A stretch of DNA of 40,084 bases, from assembly GCF_001189845.1 (NCBI RefSeq), contig NZ_LFLZ01000077.1:1-40084 (forward strand), written 5' to 3'. A model generated the notes under the pieces. It was not told the DNA's origin. It worked only from the letters and a program-made list of their open reading frames with translations, and searched no databases. This document shows, in pieces, positions 24,339 to 34,977 of the stretch. The stretch is from Bradyrhizobium tropiciagri. GTDB lineage: Bacteria > Pseudomonadota > Alphaproteobacteria > Rhizobiales > Xanthobacteraceae. The position numbers and the translations under genes are program-made. Every line of letters begins with the position of its first letter. Positions within the stretch are counted from its first letter, which is position 1.

Positions 24339-27041
24339 ATGGTTGATACCAAGACCCCTGGCGACAAGACTCTGAGTGTCCCGAGCAAGACGTTGTCGCT
24401 GAAGCCGCGCGTCGAGACGGGCACCGTGCGCCAGAGCTTCAGCCACGGCCGGACCAAGCAGGTCGTGGTCGAGAAGCGCGGCAAGCGCCGCGTCGGTGGC
24501 GATGGTCCCGGCGAGGCGCACGCGCCGGAGCCCGTGGTTGCAAAGCCCGCGGCGCCCGCCCCCCGGCCGCCGCAGGGCCGCCCTTCGGGGCCGCCTCCCG
24601 GCCAGCAACAGCGCAACACCCGCTCCGGCGTGGTGCTGCCGACCCTGACTGAAGACGAGCGTTCCGCGCGTGCCAGCGCGCTGGCCGATGCACGGCAGCG
24701 CGACATCGAGGAGCGCCGCCAGGCCGAAGAGGAAGCCAAGCGCCGTGCCGTCCGCGAAGCTGCGGAGAAGGCAGAGCGCGAGGCCGCCGAGGCCCGCCGC
24801 AAGGCGGAAGAGGAACGTCACCGCCACGAGGAAGAGGCCAAGCGCAAGGCCGAGGTCGAGGCCAAGCGCCGCTTCGGCGAAGGCGAGGCCAAGCCCGGCG
24901 CGGCGCCCGTCGCTGCACCGGCCAGGCCCGCGACACCCGCACCTGCTGCATCTGCTCCGGCCGCCCGTGCACCCGCATCACGCCCGACGACCACGACAAC
25001 CGCGCGCACACCGGCCTCTGCGCCGAGGCCGGCGGCGGTTGCGGCCGGGCCCGACGAAGACGAAGGTCCGCGCATGGTGCGCCGCCCCGGCGGCGCCGTG
25101 CGCCCCGTCGCGGCTCCGAAGACCACCCACAAACCCGGTCCGCAGAAGGAGCGCGGCCGCCTCACTCTGACCACTGCGCTCAACGCCGACGACGTCCGCG
25201 AGCGCTCGATCGCCTCGTTCCGCCGCCGCACCCAGCGCCTGAAGGGCCATGCGTCGAACGAGCCCAAGGAAAAGCTGATCCGCGAAGTCACCATCCCGGA
25301 AGCGATCACGATCCAGGAACTCGCGAACCGCATGTCGGAGCGCGCGGTCGACGTCATCCGCATGCTGATGAAGCAGGGCGCGATGCACAAGATCACCGAC
25401 GTGATCGACGCCGACACCGCGCAGCTGATCGCCGAAGAGCTCGGCCACAGCGTCAAGCGCGTCGCCGCGTCGGACGTGGAAGAAGGCCTGTTCGACGTCG
25501 TCGACAATTCCACCGATACCGAGCCGCGCTCGCCTGTCGTCACCGTCATGGGTCACGTCGACCACGGCAAGACCTCGCTGCTCGACGCGCTGCGCCACGC
25601 CAATGTGGTGTCGGGCGAAGCCGGCGGCATCACCCAGCATATCGGCGCCTATCAGGTGACCTCGCCGGAGACCGGCACCAAGATCACCTTCATCGACACG
25701 CCCGGCCACGCCGCGTTCACCGCGATGCGCGCCCGCGGCGCCAAGGTCACCGACATCGTTGTGCTGGTGGTCGCGGCCGATGACGGCGTGATGCCGCAGA
25801 CGATCGAAGCGATCAACCACGCCAAGGCGGCCAAGGTGCCGATGATCGTGGCGATCAACAAGATCGACAAGCCCGATGCGCGGCCGGAGCGCGTGCGCAC
25901 CGAATTGCTGCAGTACGAGGTGCAGGTCGAATCGCTCGGCGGCGACGTCGTCGACGTCGAAGTCTCGGCGAAGAACAAGACCAATCTCGACAAGCTGCTC
26001 GAGATGATCGCGCTGCAGGCCGAAATCCTCGACCTGAAGACCAATTCGGAGCGTCCGGCGGAAGGCACCGTGATCGAAGCCAAGCTCGATCGCGGCCGCG
26101 GTCCGGTCGCGACCGTGCTGGTGCAGCGCGGCACGCTGCGCGTCGGCGACATCATCGTGGCCGGCGCCGAGATGGGCCGCGTCCGCGCGCTGATCTCGGA
26201 CCAGGGCGAGAATCTCGAAGAGGCCGGCCCGTCCGTGCCGGTCGAGGTGCTCGGCTTCAACGGCCCGCCGGAAGCCGGCGACCGTCTCGCCGTCGTCGAG
26301 AACGAAGCCCGCGCCCGCCAGGTCACGAGCTACCGCGCGCACCAGAAGCGCGAGAACGCCGCGGCCTCGATCTCCGGCATGCGCGGCTCGCTCGAGCAGA
26401 TGATGTCGCAGCTCAAGACCGCGGGCCGCAAGGAGTTCCCGCTGATCGTCAAGGCCGACGTGCAGGGCTCGCTGGAAGCGATCCTGGGCTCGCTCGAGAA
26501 GCTCGGCACCGACGAAGTCGCCGCCCGCATCCTGCATGCCGGCGTCGGCGGCATCTCGGAATCCGACGTCACGCTGGCGGAAGGCTTCAACGCCGCGATC
26601 ATCGGCTTCTCGGTCCGCGCCAACAAGGAAGCGGCGGCCGCGGCCAAGCGCAACGGCATCGAGATCCGCTACTACAACATCATCTACGACCTCGTGGATG
26701 ACATCAAAAAGGCGATGTCCGGCCTGCTCGCGCCCACGCTGCGCGAAACCATGCTGGGCAACGCGCAGATCCTGGAAGTGTTCAACATTTCCAAGGTCGG
26801 CAAGGTCGCGGGCTGCCGCGTCACCGACGGCACCGTGGAACGCGGCGCCAACGTTCGCCTGATCCGCGACAACGTCGTGGTGCACGAAGGCAAGCTGTCG
26901 ACGCTGAAGCGCTTCAAGGATGAAGTGAAGGAAGTGGTCTCCGGCCAGGAGTGTGGCATGGCATTCGAGAACTACGGCGACATGCGTGTCGGCGACGTGA
27001 TCGAATGTTACCGCATCGAGACGATCCAGCGCTCTCTGTAA
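24339..27041 (+). CDS. infB: Translation initiation factor IF-2
   Basis: The 900-residue initiation GTPase that places fMet-tRNA on the 30S subunit. N-terminal region: a conserved start (LSLKPRVETGTVRQSFSHGRTKQVVVEKR), a highly charged Glu/Arg/Ala helix (about 115-185), then a Pro/Ala/Thr-rich linker and an IF2_N domain near 320. G domain: GHVDHGKT at 405-412, DTPGH at 453-457 and NKID at 507-510. The beta-barrel and C-terminal tRNA-binding domains follow to IETIQRSL. No truncation is seen. The 108-base gap after ylxR shows no extra gene; TTAGGA is the likely ribosome site. Confidence 0.97.
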   Translation: MVDTKTPGDKTLSVPSKTLSLKPRVETGTVRQSFSHGRTKQVVVEKRGKRRVGGDGPGEAHAPEPVVAKPAAPAPRPPQGRPSGPPPGQQQRNTRSGVVLPTLTEDERSARASALADARQRDIEERRQAEEEAKRRAVREAAEKAEREAAEARRKAEEERHRHEEEAKRKAEVEAKRRFGEGEAKPGAAPVAAPARPATPAPAASAPAARAPASRPTTTTTARTPASAPRPAAVAAGPDEDEGPRMVRRPGGAVRPVAAPKTTHKPGPQKERGRLTLTTALNADDVRERSIASFRRRTQRLKGHASNEPKEKLIREVTIPEAITIQELANRMSERAVDVIRMLMKQGAMHKITDVIDADTAQLIAEELGHSVKRVAASDVEEGLFDVVDNSTDTEPRSPVVTVMGHVDHGKTSLLDALRHANVVSGEAGGITQHIGAYQVTSPETGTKITFIDTPGHAAFTAMRARGAKVTDIVVLVVAADDGVMPQTIEAINHAKAAKVPMIVAINKIDKPDARPERVRTELLQYEVQVESLGGDVVDVEVSAKNKTNLDKLLEMIALQAEILDLKTNSERPAEGTVIEAKLDRGRGPVATVLVQRGTLRVGDIIVAGAEMGRVRALISDQGENLEEAGPSVPVEVLGFNGPPEAGDRLAVVENEARARQVTSYRAHQKRENAAASISGMRGSLEQMMSQLKTAGRKEFPLIVKADVQGSLEAILGSLEKLGTDEVAARILHAGVGGISESDVTLAEGFNAAIIGFSVRANKEAAAAAKRNGIEIRYYNIIYDLVDDIKKAMSGLLAPTLRETMLGNAQILEVFNISKVGKVAGCRVTDGTVERGANVRLIRDNVVVHEGKLSTLKRFKDEVKEVVSGQECGMAFENYGDMRVGDVIECYRIETIQRSL

Positions 27042-27079
27042 GTCCAAATCTTACGAAGCGTTGGGTCCATTTAACTGAA

Positions 27080-27123
27080 AATGCGCCGACGTGGCCGGAC
27101 TTTGGTCCGGCCACCAGCGCATT
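27080..27123 (+). promoter_or_regulatory. Two-tier hairpin between infB and rbfA
   Basis: The inner stem GTGGCCGGAC at 27091-27100 pairs perfectly with GTCCGGCCAC at 27105-27114 around TTTG. The outer stem AATGCGC at 27080-27086 pairs perfectly with GCGCATT at 27117-27123. That gives seventeen base pairs with one small internal loop. No T run follows, so a processing or stabilising element is more likely than a terminator. A second hairpin, GCCCGC at 27155-27160 with GCGGGC at 27172-27177, lies before rbfA. Confidence 0.6.
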
Positions 27124-27199
27124 GCCCGATTGAAAGCAAAGTCAGGACATTGATGCCCGCGGCCACGGCCTGCGGGCGCGACGGTTTTGGAAGAAGGTC

Positions 27200-27610
27200 A
27201 TGCCCCGTCAAAAGAAGAGTTCCAGCCCCGGCGGCTCGCAACGTCAGCTGCGCGTCGGCGAAACGGTTCGCCATGCGGTTGCCGAGATTCTGTCGCAGGG
27301 TGAGGTACACGATCCCGATCTCGAAGGCCACATCATCACCGTGCCCGAGGTGCGTATGTCGCCGGACCTGAAGCTCGCGACGATCTACGTGATGCCGCTC
27401 GGCGGCCGCGACACCGACACGGTGATATCTGCGCTCGAGCGCAACAAGAAGTTCCTTCGCGGCGAGATCGCGCACCGCGTCAACCTGAAATTTGCACCCG
27501 ACATTCGCTTCCGCGTCGACGAGCGGTTCGACGAGGCGGAGCGCATCGAGAAACTACTGCGGACACCTGCGGTGCAGCGAGACCTTGCACCCGATTCGGA
27601 CGACGAGTGA
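27200..27610 (+). CDS. rbfA: 30S ribosome-binding factor RbfA
   Basis: A small KH-fold protein of 136 residues that binds the 5' helix of 16S rRNA during cold-sensitive 30S assembly. The family pattern RVGETVRHAVAEILSQGEV opens the domain, and HRVNLKFAPDIRFRVDERFDEAERIEKLL closes it. A short charged tail (LAPDSDDE) follows. AGAAGG precedes the ATG at 27200. The stop overlaps the truB start region (TGATG), so the two are co-translated. Confidence 0.95.
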   Translation: MPRQKKSSSPGGSQRQLRVGETVRHAVAEILSQGEVHDPDLEGHIITVPEVRMSPDLKLATIYVMPLGGRDTDTVISALERNKKFLRGEIAHRVNLKFAPDIRFRVDERFDEAERIEKLLRTPAVQRDLAPDSDDE

Positions 27611-28719
27611 TGACTGTGATGACGACCAGCAGCGTGATCGACGCGAAGGATACCGACGCGCGCGACGCTGAGCGGGATGCTTTTGCCGGGCAGCGCAGCG
27701 ACGATGCGCGCCGCACCAACAACGACCCGCGCCAGAAGCAGGGCAGGCAGAACCAGCAGCCGCGCCGCGACAAGCGTGATGTCCATGGCTGGGTGGTGCT
27801 CGACAAGCCGATCGGGATGACCTCGACGCAGGCGGTTGCCGTGCTCAAGCGCCTGTTCCAGGCCAAGCGCGCCGGCCATGCCGGCACCCTCGACCCGCTT
27901 GCCTCCGGCGGGCTGCCGATTGCGCTCGGCGAGGCCACCAAGACGGTGCCGTTCGTGATGGACGGCCGCAAGCGCTACCGCTTCACGGTGTGCTGGGGCG
28001 AGGAGCGCGACACTGACGACACCGAGGGCCGGCCGGTCCGGACCAGCGAGAACCGGCCGAGCGCCGATTCGATCCGCGAGCTGCTGCCGCGCTTCACCGG
28101 GGTGATCGAGCAGATCCCGCCGCAATATTCGGCAATCAAGGTGCAGGGCGAGCGGGCCTACGATCTGGCGCGCGACGGCGAGACCGTGGAACTGAAGCCC
28201 CGCCCGGTCGAGATTCACGAATTAACCCTTGTAGAACATGGAGATAACGGACAATCCGTGTTCGAGGCCGAGTGCGGCAAGGGAACCTATGTCCGCGCCT
28301 TGGCCCGCGATATGGGCCGGATTCTGGGCTGTTTCGGCCATATCTGCGCCCTGCGGCGGACCCTGGTCGGTCCGTTTACCGAGGCGGACATGATTCCGCT
28401 GGAACAGTTGGAGGCTTTATGCAATAGAGCCGCGTCTGGCGAGGGCAGCCTCGCCGACGCGCTTTTGCCCGTTGAGACCGCGCTGGACGACATCCCGGCA
28501 CTGGCCGTCACACGGGCTGATGCGGCAAGGCTCCATAGGGGCCAGGCCGTTTTGTTGCGCGGACGGGATGCGCCCAATACTAGCGGCACAGTCTATGTCA
28601 CGGTGGCAGGCCGGCTTCTCGCGCTTGCTGAAATTGGCAATGGCGAACTCATCCCCAAGCGCGTGTTCAACCTGAACGGACTGACTGCCGGTCCGGCTCG
28701 CAACAATGAAAGTAACTGA
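27610..28719 (+). CDS. truB: tRNA pseudouridine(55) synthase TruB
   Basis: The 369-residue enzyme making pseudouridine 55 in the tRNA T-loop. After an unconserved 50-residue Asp/Arg-rich N-terminal extension, the core starts at HGWVVLDKPIGMTSTQAV. The catalytic Asp95 lies in GHAGTLDPLASGGLP, and the RYRFTVCWGEERDTDD and IEQIPPQYSAIKVQGERAYDLAR motifs follow. A C-terminal PUA-like part ends the chain. The ATG at 27610 shares its A with the rbfA stop; a GTG at 27607 is equally possible and changes only one residue. Confidence 0.95.
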   Translation: MTVMTTSSVIDAKDTDARDAERDAFAGQRSDDARRTNNDPRQKQGRQNQQPRRDKRDVHGWVVLDKPIGMTSTQAVAVLKRLFQAKRAGHAGTLDPLASGGLPIALGEATKTVPFVMDGRKRYRFTVCWGEERDTDDTEGRPVRTSENRPSADSIRELLPRFTGVIEQIPPQYSAIKVQGERAYDLARDGETVELKPRPVEIHELTLVEHGDNGQSVFEAECGKGTYVRALARDMGRILGCFGHICALRRTLVGPFTEADMIPLEQLEALCNRAASGEGSLADALLPVETALDDIPALAVTRADAARLHRGQAVLLRGRDAPNTSGTVYVTVAGRLLALAEIGNGELIPKRVFNLNGLTAGPARNNESN

Positions 28720-28721
28720 CG

Positions 28722-28991
28722 ATGTCGATTACCGCAGAGCGCAAAGCGGAAGTCATCAAGACGAATGCCACCAAAGCCGGCGACACCGGCTCGCCCGAGG
28801 TTCAGGTCGCGATCCTGTCGGAACGCATCAATAACCTCACCGAGCACTTCAAGAGCCATGTGAAGGACAACCATTCACGCCGCGGCCTCCTGAAGCTCGT
28901 GTCGACGCGTCGCTCCCTGCTTGACTACATCAAGCGCAAGGACGAGGCGCGCTACAAGGCGCTGCTCGAAAAGCACAACATCCGTCGTTGA
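28722..28991 (+). CDS. rpsO: 30S ribosomal protein S15
   Basis: An 89-residue S15, exact family length. The sequence GDTGSPEVQVAILSERINNLTEHFKSH and the H-bonding HSRRGLLKLVSTRRSLLDYIK motif that contacts 16S rRNA helix 22 are intact. It starts 2 bases after truB, so it shares that transcript. It is followed by a hairpin with four Ts (29002-29028) in the leader of pnp. Confidence 0.97.
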   Translation: MSITAERKAEVIKTNATKAGDTGSPEVQVAILSERINNLTEHFKSHVKDNHSRRGLLKLVSTRRSLLDYIKRKDEARYKALLEKHNIRR

Positions 28992-29001
28992 TTTGAGAAG
29001 C

Positions 29002-29028
29002 ACGCGCGCGAAGGTTCGCGCGCGTTTT
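29002..29028 (+). terminator. Hairpin terminator between rpsO and pnp
   Basis: ACGCGCGCGA at 29002-29011 pairs perfectly with TCGCGCGCGT at 29016-29025, then TTT. It is ten base pairs with a short U tract, probably a partial terminator separating rpsO output from pnp, like the arrangement known in E. coli. Confidence 0.6.
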
Positions 29029-29304
29029 CGCATGGTCGTCCGTGAACCCGGGCTTTCGAATTATCGAAAGATGATCATGCGCAGCATGGCAGTCGCGCCA
29101 TGCCAACTAGCGTCCAGCAGCAATCCGGCCGCTGGACCGGGCAAGATGCCCAGATGACCGAAAGGATGGACGCCATCCGAAATCCAGGGACCATGGCAGG
29201 ATCGCCGGATGCTGACCGCAGCAGCGCGTCAGTGTCTCGCCGTCTTGGCATGGTCTTTGTGTTTCAGGGCGCCGTGCTTTCGTGAAACCATGAAAGAAAC
29301 CGAA
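29029..29304 (+). promoter_or_regulatory. Structured leader of pnp
   Basis: There is no gene in the 313-base rpsO-pnp gap, but three short perfect hairpins follow the terminator: CTTTCG at 29053-29058 with CGAAAG at 29065-29070; GCATGGC at 29084-29090 with GCCATGC at 29097-29103; and GGATGG at 29164-29169 with CCATCC at 29173-29178. In E. coli the pnp leader is cut by RNase III and then used for self-repression. A similar role is inferred, not shown. Confidence 0.45.
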
Positions 29305-31461
<2,157 letters not shown>

Positions 31462-31486
31462 GCCTCAAGCAAATCGATTGCTACGA

Positions 31487-31513
31487 AAGGGCGGCCCTGT
31501 GGCCGCCCTTTTT
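31487..31513 (+). terminator. Strong intrinsic terminator after pnp
   Basis: AAGGGCGGCC at 31487-31496 pairs perfectly with GGCCGCCCTT at 31501-31510 around CTGT and ends in a run of Ts. It marks the end of the rimP-pnp operon. Confidence 0.9.
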
Positions 31514-31651
31514 AGTTTGTCGAGGCAGGCGCCAACCAACCTCCGCTGGTCGGCATGCGCGGTTTTGACCCGACATTGTGACCGGCACCGTTGGAACCCG
31601 TTCACAACTCGCGCCTAACATCAGGACGCTTTCCCACTACGGAGAACCACG

Positions 31652-32386
31652 ATGTCCTCGATGTCCCGACGCCATTTGATCATCGCAGCAGGCGGCATCG
31701 CCGCGGCCGCCGCCTCGTCACGCGCCGCATTCGCACAAGCCGCGACGCCGGCGCCGGGCGGGCCGTTCAAGATTGATCCGCTGGCCTATCCCGCCAATGC
31801 GCTGGAGCCGCATATCGATGCCAAGACGATGGAGATCCATCACGACCGGCATCATCAGGCCTATGTCACCAACCTCAATAATTTCGCCAAGGACAATCCG
31901 CAGATCGCGGAGAAGCCGGTCACCGACGTGCTCGCCAATCTCGGCAGCGTGCCGGAGGCGATCCGCACCGGCGTGCGCAACAACATGGGCGGCCACGCCA
32001 ACCACACGATGTTCTGGCAGATCATGGGTCCGAACGGCGGCAAGCCCGACGGCGAGGTGCTCGGCGCTGTTGACCGCGACCTCGGCGGCATGGAGAAACT
32101 CCAGACCGACTTCAATGCCGCCGGCGGACGCGTGTTCGGCTCCGGCTGGGTGTTCGTCACCGTGACCAAGGACGGCAAGCTCGCGATCGAGACGCGGCCG
32201 AACCAGGACAATCCGATCATGGACGGCAAGCGTGCGCTGTTCGGCAACGATGTCTGGGAGCACGCCTATTACCTGACCTACCAGAACCGCCGGCCCGATT
32301 ACCTCAAGGCGTGGTGGAACACGGTGAACTGGAAGGCCGTGGCCGAGCGGTATGCGGCCGCCAAGGCCGGCACGCTCGGCGTGTGA
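31652..32386 (+). CDS. Exported Mn-type superoxide dismutase with Tat signal
   Basis: A 244-residue Fe/Mn SOD. Residues 1-29 form a twin-arginine type signal (SRRHLIIAAGG, then an Ala-rich core ending AFAQA), so the enzyme probably acts in the periplasm. Metal ligands are His63, His118 (GGHANHTMFW), Asp200 and His204 (DVWEHAYY). Gln185 in the NQDNP loop indicates the Mn rather than Fe branch. The C-terminus NRRPDYLKAWWNTVNW is typical. It is monocistronic after the pnp terminator, and a short hairpin follows. Confidence 0.92.
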   Translation: MSSMSRRHLIIAAGGIAAAAASSRAAFAQAATPAPGGPFKIDPLAYPANALEPHIDAKTMEIHHDRHHQAYVTNLNNFAKDNPQIAEKPVTDVLANLGSVPEAIRTGVRNNMGGHANHTMFWQIMGPNGGKPDGEVLGAVDRDLGGMEKLQTDFNAAGGRVFGSGWVFVTVTKDGKLAIETRPNQDNPIMDGKRALFGNDVWEHAYYLTYQNRRPDYLKAWWNTVNWKAVAERYAAAKAGTLGV

Positions 32387-32430
32387 GCCGCGGGCTCGCC
32401 GCTCGCCAGGAACCGCGTTACGTTCGAACG

Positions 32431-32453
32431 CCCGCGAGACGATCGCGGGGCTT
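32431..32453 (+). terminator. Weak terminator after the SOD gene
   Basis: CCCGCGA at 32431-32437 pairs with TCGCGGG at 32443-32449 around GACGA, followed by GCTTT. The short T run makes it a weak candidate. Confidence 0.4.
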
Positions 32454-32508
32454 TCACCCTTACGTCCGAGCGTCGCGCCGCCGGTGTCGAGCGCCATGGG
32501 GATCGACG

Positions 32509-32985
32509 ATGACGCTGCCGACCATCCGCCCTGGCCGCCCCGACGAACATGACGTGATCGCGCGCGTCTGGATGGAGAGCTGGGTCTCGACCGGGCTCTC
32601 GCAAGCGAGCGAGAGCCTGTTGAACGATCTGCGCGCCCGCCTGCCGCGCGAGATCGCCGGCGGCTGGAGCCTGTTCGTCGCCGACGATCACGGCACCATC
32701 GCCGCCTTGCTGGCGCTGCATGTGCCGACCTTGCTGCTCGACCAGCTGATGATCGCGCCAAGCCATCAGGGCCAGCGCCTCGGGCGCCATCTGCTCGCCT
32801 TCACGCGCCGGCAAATGCCCGACGAGATCTGGCTGAAATGCGTGCGCGAGAATGACAAAGCCTGGCGCTGGTACGAGCGCGAAGGTTTTCTGTTCGAGAA
32901 AGAATCCCTCAATCCGGTGACCGGCTTCACGATGAAGCACTACCGGTGGAGGAGAACAAACCACACGTCGGAGGTTAGCTCATGA
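32509..32985 (+). CDS. GNAT-family N-acetyltransferase
   Basis: A 158-residue acetyltransferase of unknown substrate. It starts IRPGRPDEHDVIARVWMESW, and the acetyl-CoA motif A is LDQLMIAPSHQGQRLGRHLLAF (about 79-100). The ENDKAWRWYEREGFLFEKES stretch is the usual motif B end. A basic, less conserved tail follows. The ATG at 32509 is chosen because the domain begins there. Its stop overlaps the GST start by 4 bases, so the two are co-translated. Confidence 0.85.
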   Translation: MTLPTIRPGRPDEHDVIARVWMESWVSTGLSQASESLLNDLRARLPREIAGGWSLFVADDHGTIAALLALHVPTLLLDQLMIAPSHQGQRLGRHLLAFTRRQMPDEIWLKCVRENDKAWRWYEREGFLFEKESLNPVTGFTMKHYRWRRTNHTSEVSS

Positions 32986-33578
32986 TCAAGCTGTACTGGT
33001 CGCCGCGCTCGCGCTCATTCTCCGCCATCTGGCTGCTGGAGGAATCCGGCCTGGCTTATGAGCGGGTGCTGACCGACATCAGCACCGGCGCGCAGAAGTC
33101 GCCGGAGTTCCTCAAGATCAACCCGATGGGCAAGGTGCCGGCGTTGACCGACGGCGATGCCCAGCTCGCCGAGGCAGCGGCGATCTGCGCCTATATCGCC
33201 GATCGCTATCCCGAGACGAAGCTCGCGCCGGCCACGATCGACCCCAAGCGCGCACGCTATCTGCAATGGCTGTTCTTCTCGCCGAGCTGCATCGAGCCGG
33301 CGCTGATCCAGCTCTTCACCAAGCTCGAGGTGCCGACCAGCACCGCAGCGTGGGGCAGCGCGGCGCAGGTGTTCGACGTGCTCGATGCCGAGCTGCAGAA
33401 GGGACCGTGGATCCTCGGCGAGCAATTCTCCGCCGCCGACATCGCGATCGGCGCGGGACTGAACTTTGCGGTGCGCATCTTCAAGATGGTGCCGCCGCGG
33501 CCGTCATTCGAGGCCTATATCGATCGCTGCGTGGCGCGGCCCGCATTCCAGCGCGCGGAGAAGATTGCGGCGGGGTGA
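32982..33578 (+). CDS. Glutathione S-transferase family protein
   Basis: A 198-residue two-domain protein. The thioredoxin-like N-domain opens MIKLYWSPRSRSFSAIWLLEE, with a Ser-Pro-Arg-Ser-Arg-Ser motif where the catalytic Ser/Cys of bacterial GSTs lies. The glutathione-binding NPMGKVPALTDGD and cis-Pro are present. The all-helical C-domain contains the N-capping motif FSAADIAIGAGLNFA. The substrate is unknown; detoxification is the general expectation. A GGAGG site precedes the ATG at 32982. Confidence 0.88.
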   Translation: MIKLYWSPRSRSFSAIWLLEESGLAYERVLTDISTGAQKSPEFLKINPMGKVPALTDGDAQLAEAAAICAYIADRYPETKLAPATIDPKRARYLQWLFFSPSCIEPALIQLFTKLEVPTSTAAWGSAAQVFDVLDAELQKGPWILGEQFSAADIAIGAGLNFAVRIFKMVPPRPSFEAYIDRCVARPAFQRAEKIAAG

Positions 33579-33591
33579 GACGCGGTCTTGC

Positions 33592-33710
33592 GTAGCCCGG
33601 ATGGAGCGAAGCGCAATCCGGGACGGTCTCTCTGCGGACAAAGGTCCCGGATTTCGCGGAGCCTGTCATCGGGCGCGCGTTCGCGCGACCCGTTGGCTCC
33701 TCCGGGCTAC
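33592..33710. repeat. Composite inverted repeat (GTAGCCCGGA family)
   Basis: GTAGCCCGGA at 33592-33601 is perfectly complementary to TCCGGGCTAC at 33701-33710. Inside are GCGCAATCCGGGA and the GCGCGCGTTCGCGCG hairpin near 33672-33688. It is the only copy of this family in the window and lies between convergent GST and fabV. Confidence 0.7.
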
Positions 33711-33726
33711 AAAGCAGTGGAGCTGC

Positions 33727-34899
33727 CTAGCCCGGCACGACGCAGGGATCGACGTCCTGCGTGTAGTCGACGCCGTCGATGCCGAAGCCGAACAGGCGCA
33801 AGAACTGGCTCTTGTATTCGCCGAGATCCGCCAGCTCGCCGAGCGTCTCGGTGGTGAGCAGCGGCCAGCGCCGCGACACTTCCGTCTGCACTTCGGGCGA
33901 AAGCTCCCAATCGTCGACCCGGATGCGCTGCGCATCGTCGAGCGCGACGTCCTTGCCGAGCCGGGTGCGGAACAGGCGATCGATCTGTTCGATACAGCCC
34001 TCATGCAGCCCGAGCTGCTTCATCACCTTGAACAGCACGGTGCCATAGAGCGGCACCACCGGAATCGCCGAGCTCGCCTGGGTGACCACGGCCTTCAGCG
34101 CCACGACGCGCGCCGCGTCCGCACCGAGCCGGCCGCGGATCGCTTCCGCCTTGGCATCGAGATCGACCTTGGCGCGACCGAGCGTGCCGTTCCAGTAGAT
34201 CGGCCAGGTCAGCTCGCTGCCGATATAGGTGTAGTTGAGCGTGCGGAAGCCCGGCGCCAGCACGCCGGCATCGGCGAGCTGGTCGATCCAGCGCTTCCAG
34301 TCGTCGCCGCCCATGACAGCGACAGTAGCCGCAGTCTGCTCCTCGTTTGCCGGTTCGAGCGTGGTCTGGAACACCTCGCCGGTCTCTGTGTCGAGCGTCT
34401 TGATCTCGACCGGGGCGCCGAGCGGCTTGATGACCGAGCGATAGGTCTTGCCGGTGTCGGGATCGGTCCGCACCGGCGCGGCCATGCTGTAGACCAGCAT
34501 GTCGAGCTGACCGAATTTCTCACGCACGCGCTCGATGAAGTCTTTCTTCAGCTCGTCGGAGAAGGCATCGCCTTCCAGCGTAAGCGGAGATCGTCCGATC
34601 TTCTCGGCCTCGATCTCGAAGGCGCGGTTGTTGTACCAGCCGGCGCTGGCGCTCCGCTTTTCCGACGGCTCGCGCTCCAGCGACACGCCGATCGTATCGG
34701 CGCCGCCGGCGAAGGTCGCAACGATGCGGCTCGCGAGGCCGTAGCCCGTCGAGCAGCCCAGCACGGCGACGCGCTTGGGACAGTCGGCGACCGGGCCCTG
34801 CTTCAGAACGTAGGCGATCTGCTCGCGGACATTGGTGGCGCAGCCGACGGGATGTGCCGTCGTGCAGATGAAGCCTCGCACGCGCGGTTCGATAATCAT
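33727..34899 (-). CDS. fabV: Trans-2-enoyl-CoA/ACP reductase FabV
   Basis: A 390-residue NADH-dependent enoyl reductase of the large SDR type that completes each fatty-acid elongation cycle. The protein begins MIIEPRVRGFICTTAHPVGC, the FabV signature. The nucleotide loop is LGCSTGYG ending at residue 54, and the active-site Tyr-x8-Lys is Tyr235 and Lys244 (YWNGTLGRAK). These match the residue numbers known for Burkholderia FabV. ATG 34899 is chosen over GTG 34905 because the family starts there. It is the third gene after fabA and fabB. Alphaproteobacteria commonly have fabI here; FabV enzymes are generally triclosan-insensitive. Confidence 0.94.
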   Translation of the reverse strand: MIIEPRVRGFICTTAHPVGCATNVREQIAYVLKQGPVADCPKRVAVLGCSTGYGLASRIVATFAGGADTIGVSLEREPSEKRSASAGWYNNRAFEIEAEKIGRSPLTLEGDAFSDELKKDFIERVREKFGQLDMLVYSMAAPVRTDPDTGKTYRSVIKPLGAPVEIKTLDTETGEVFQTTLEPANEEQTAATVAVMGGDDWKRWIDQLADAGVLAPGFRTLNYTYIGSELTWPIYWNGTLGRAKVDLDAKAEAIRGRLGADAARVVALKAVVTQASSAIPVVPLYGTVLFKVMKQLGLHEGCIEQIDRLFRTRLGKDVALDDAQRIRVDDWELSPEVQTEVSRRWPLLTTETLGELADLGEYKSQFLRLFGFGIDGVDYTQDVDPCVVPG

Positions 34900-34977
34900 T
34901 CCCACCCCATTCCGGATCGTTGCAATATTCCCATGCGCTGGCTGTGGACCTCCCTCAGCAAGCGAGGAGAGGCGAAA

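Noticed and set aside
24978..27047. 689-codon minus-strand frame over infB
   Set aside because: Antisense shadow of infB, with repetitive Asp/His/Val-rich composition and no family features.
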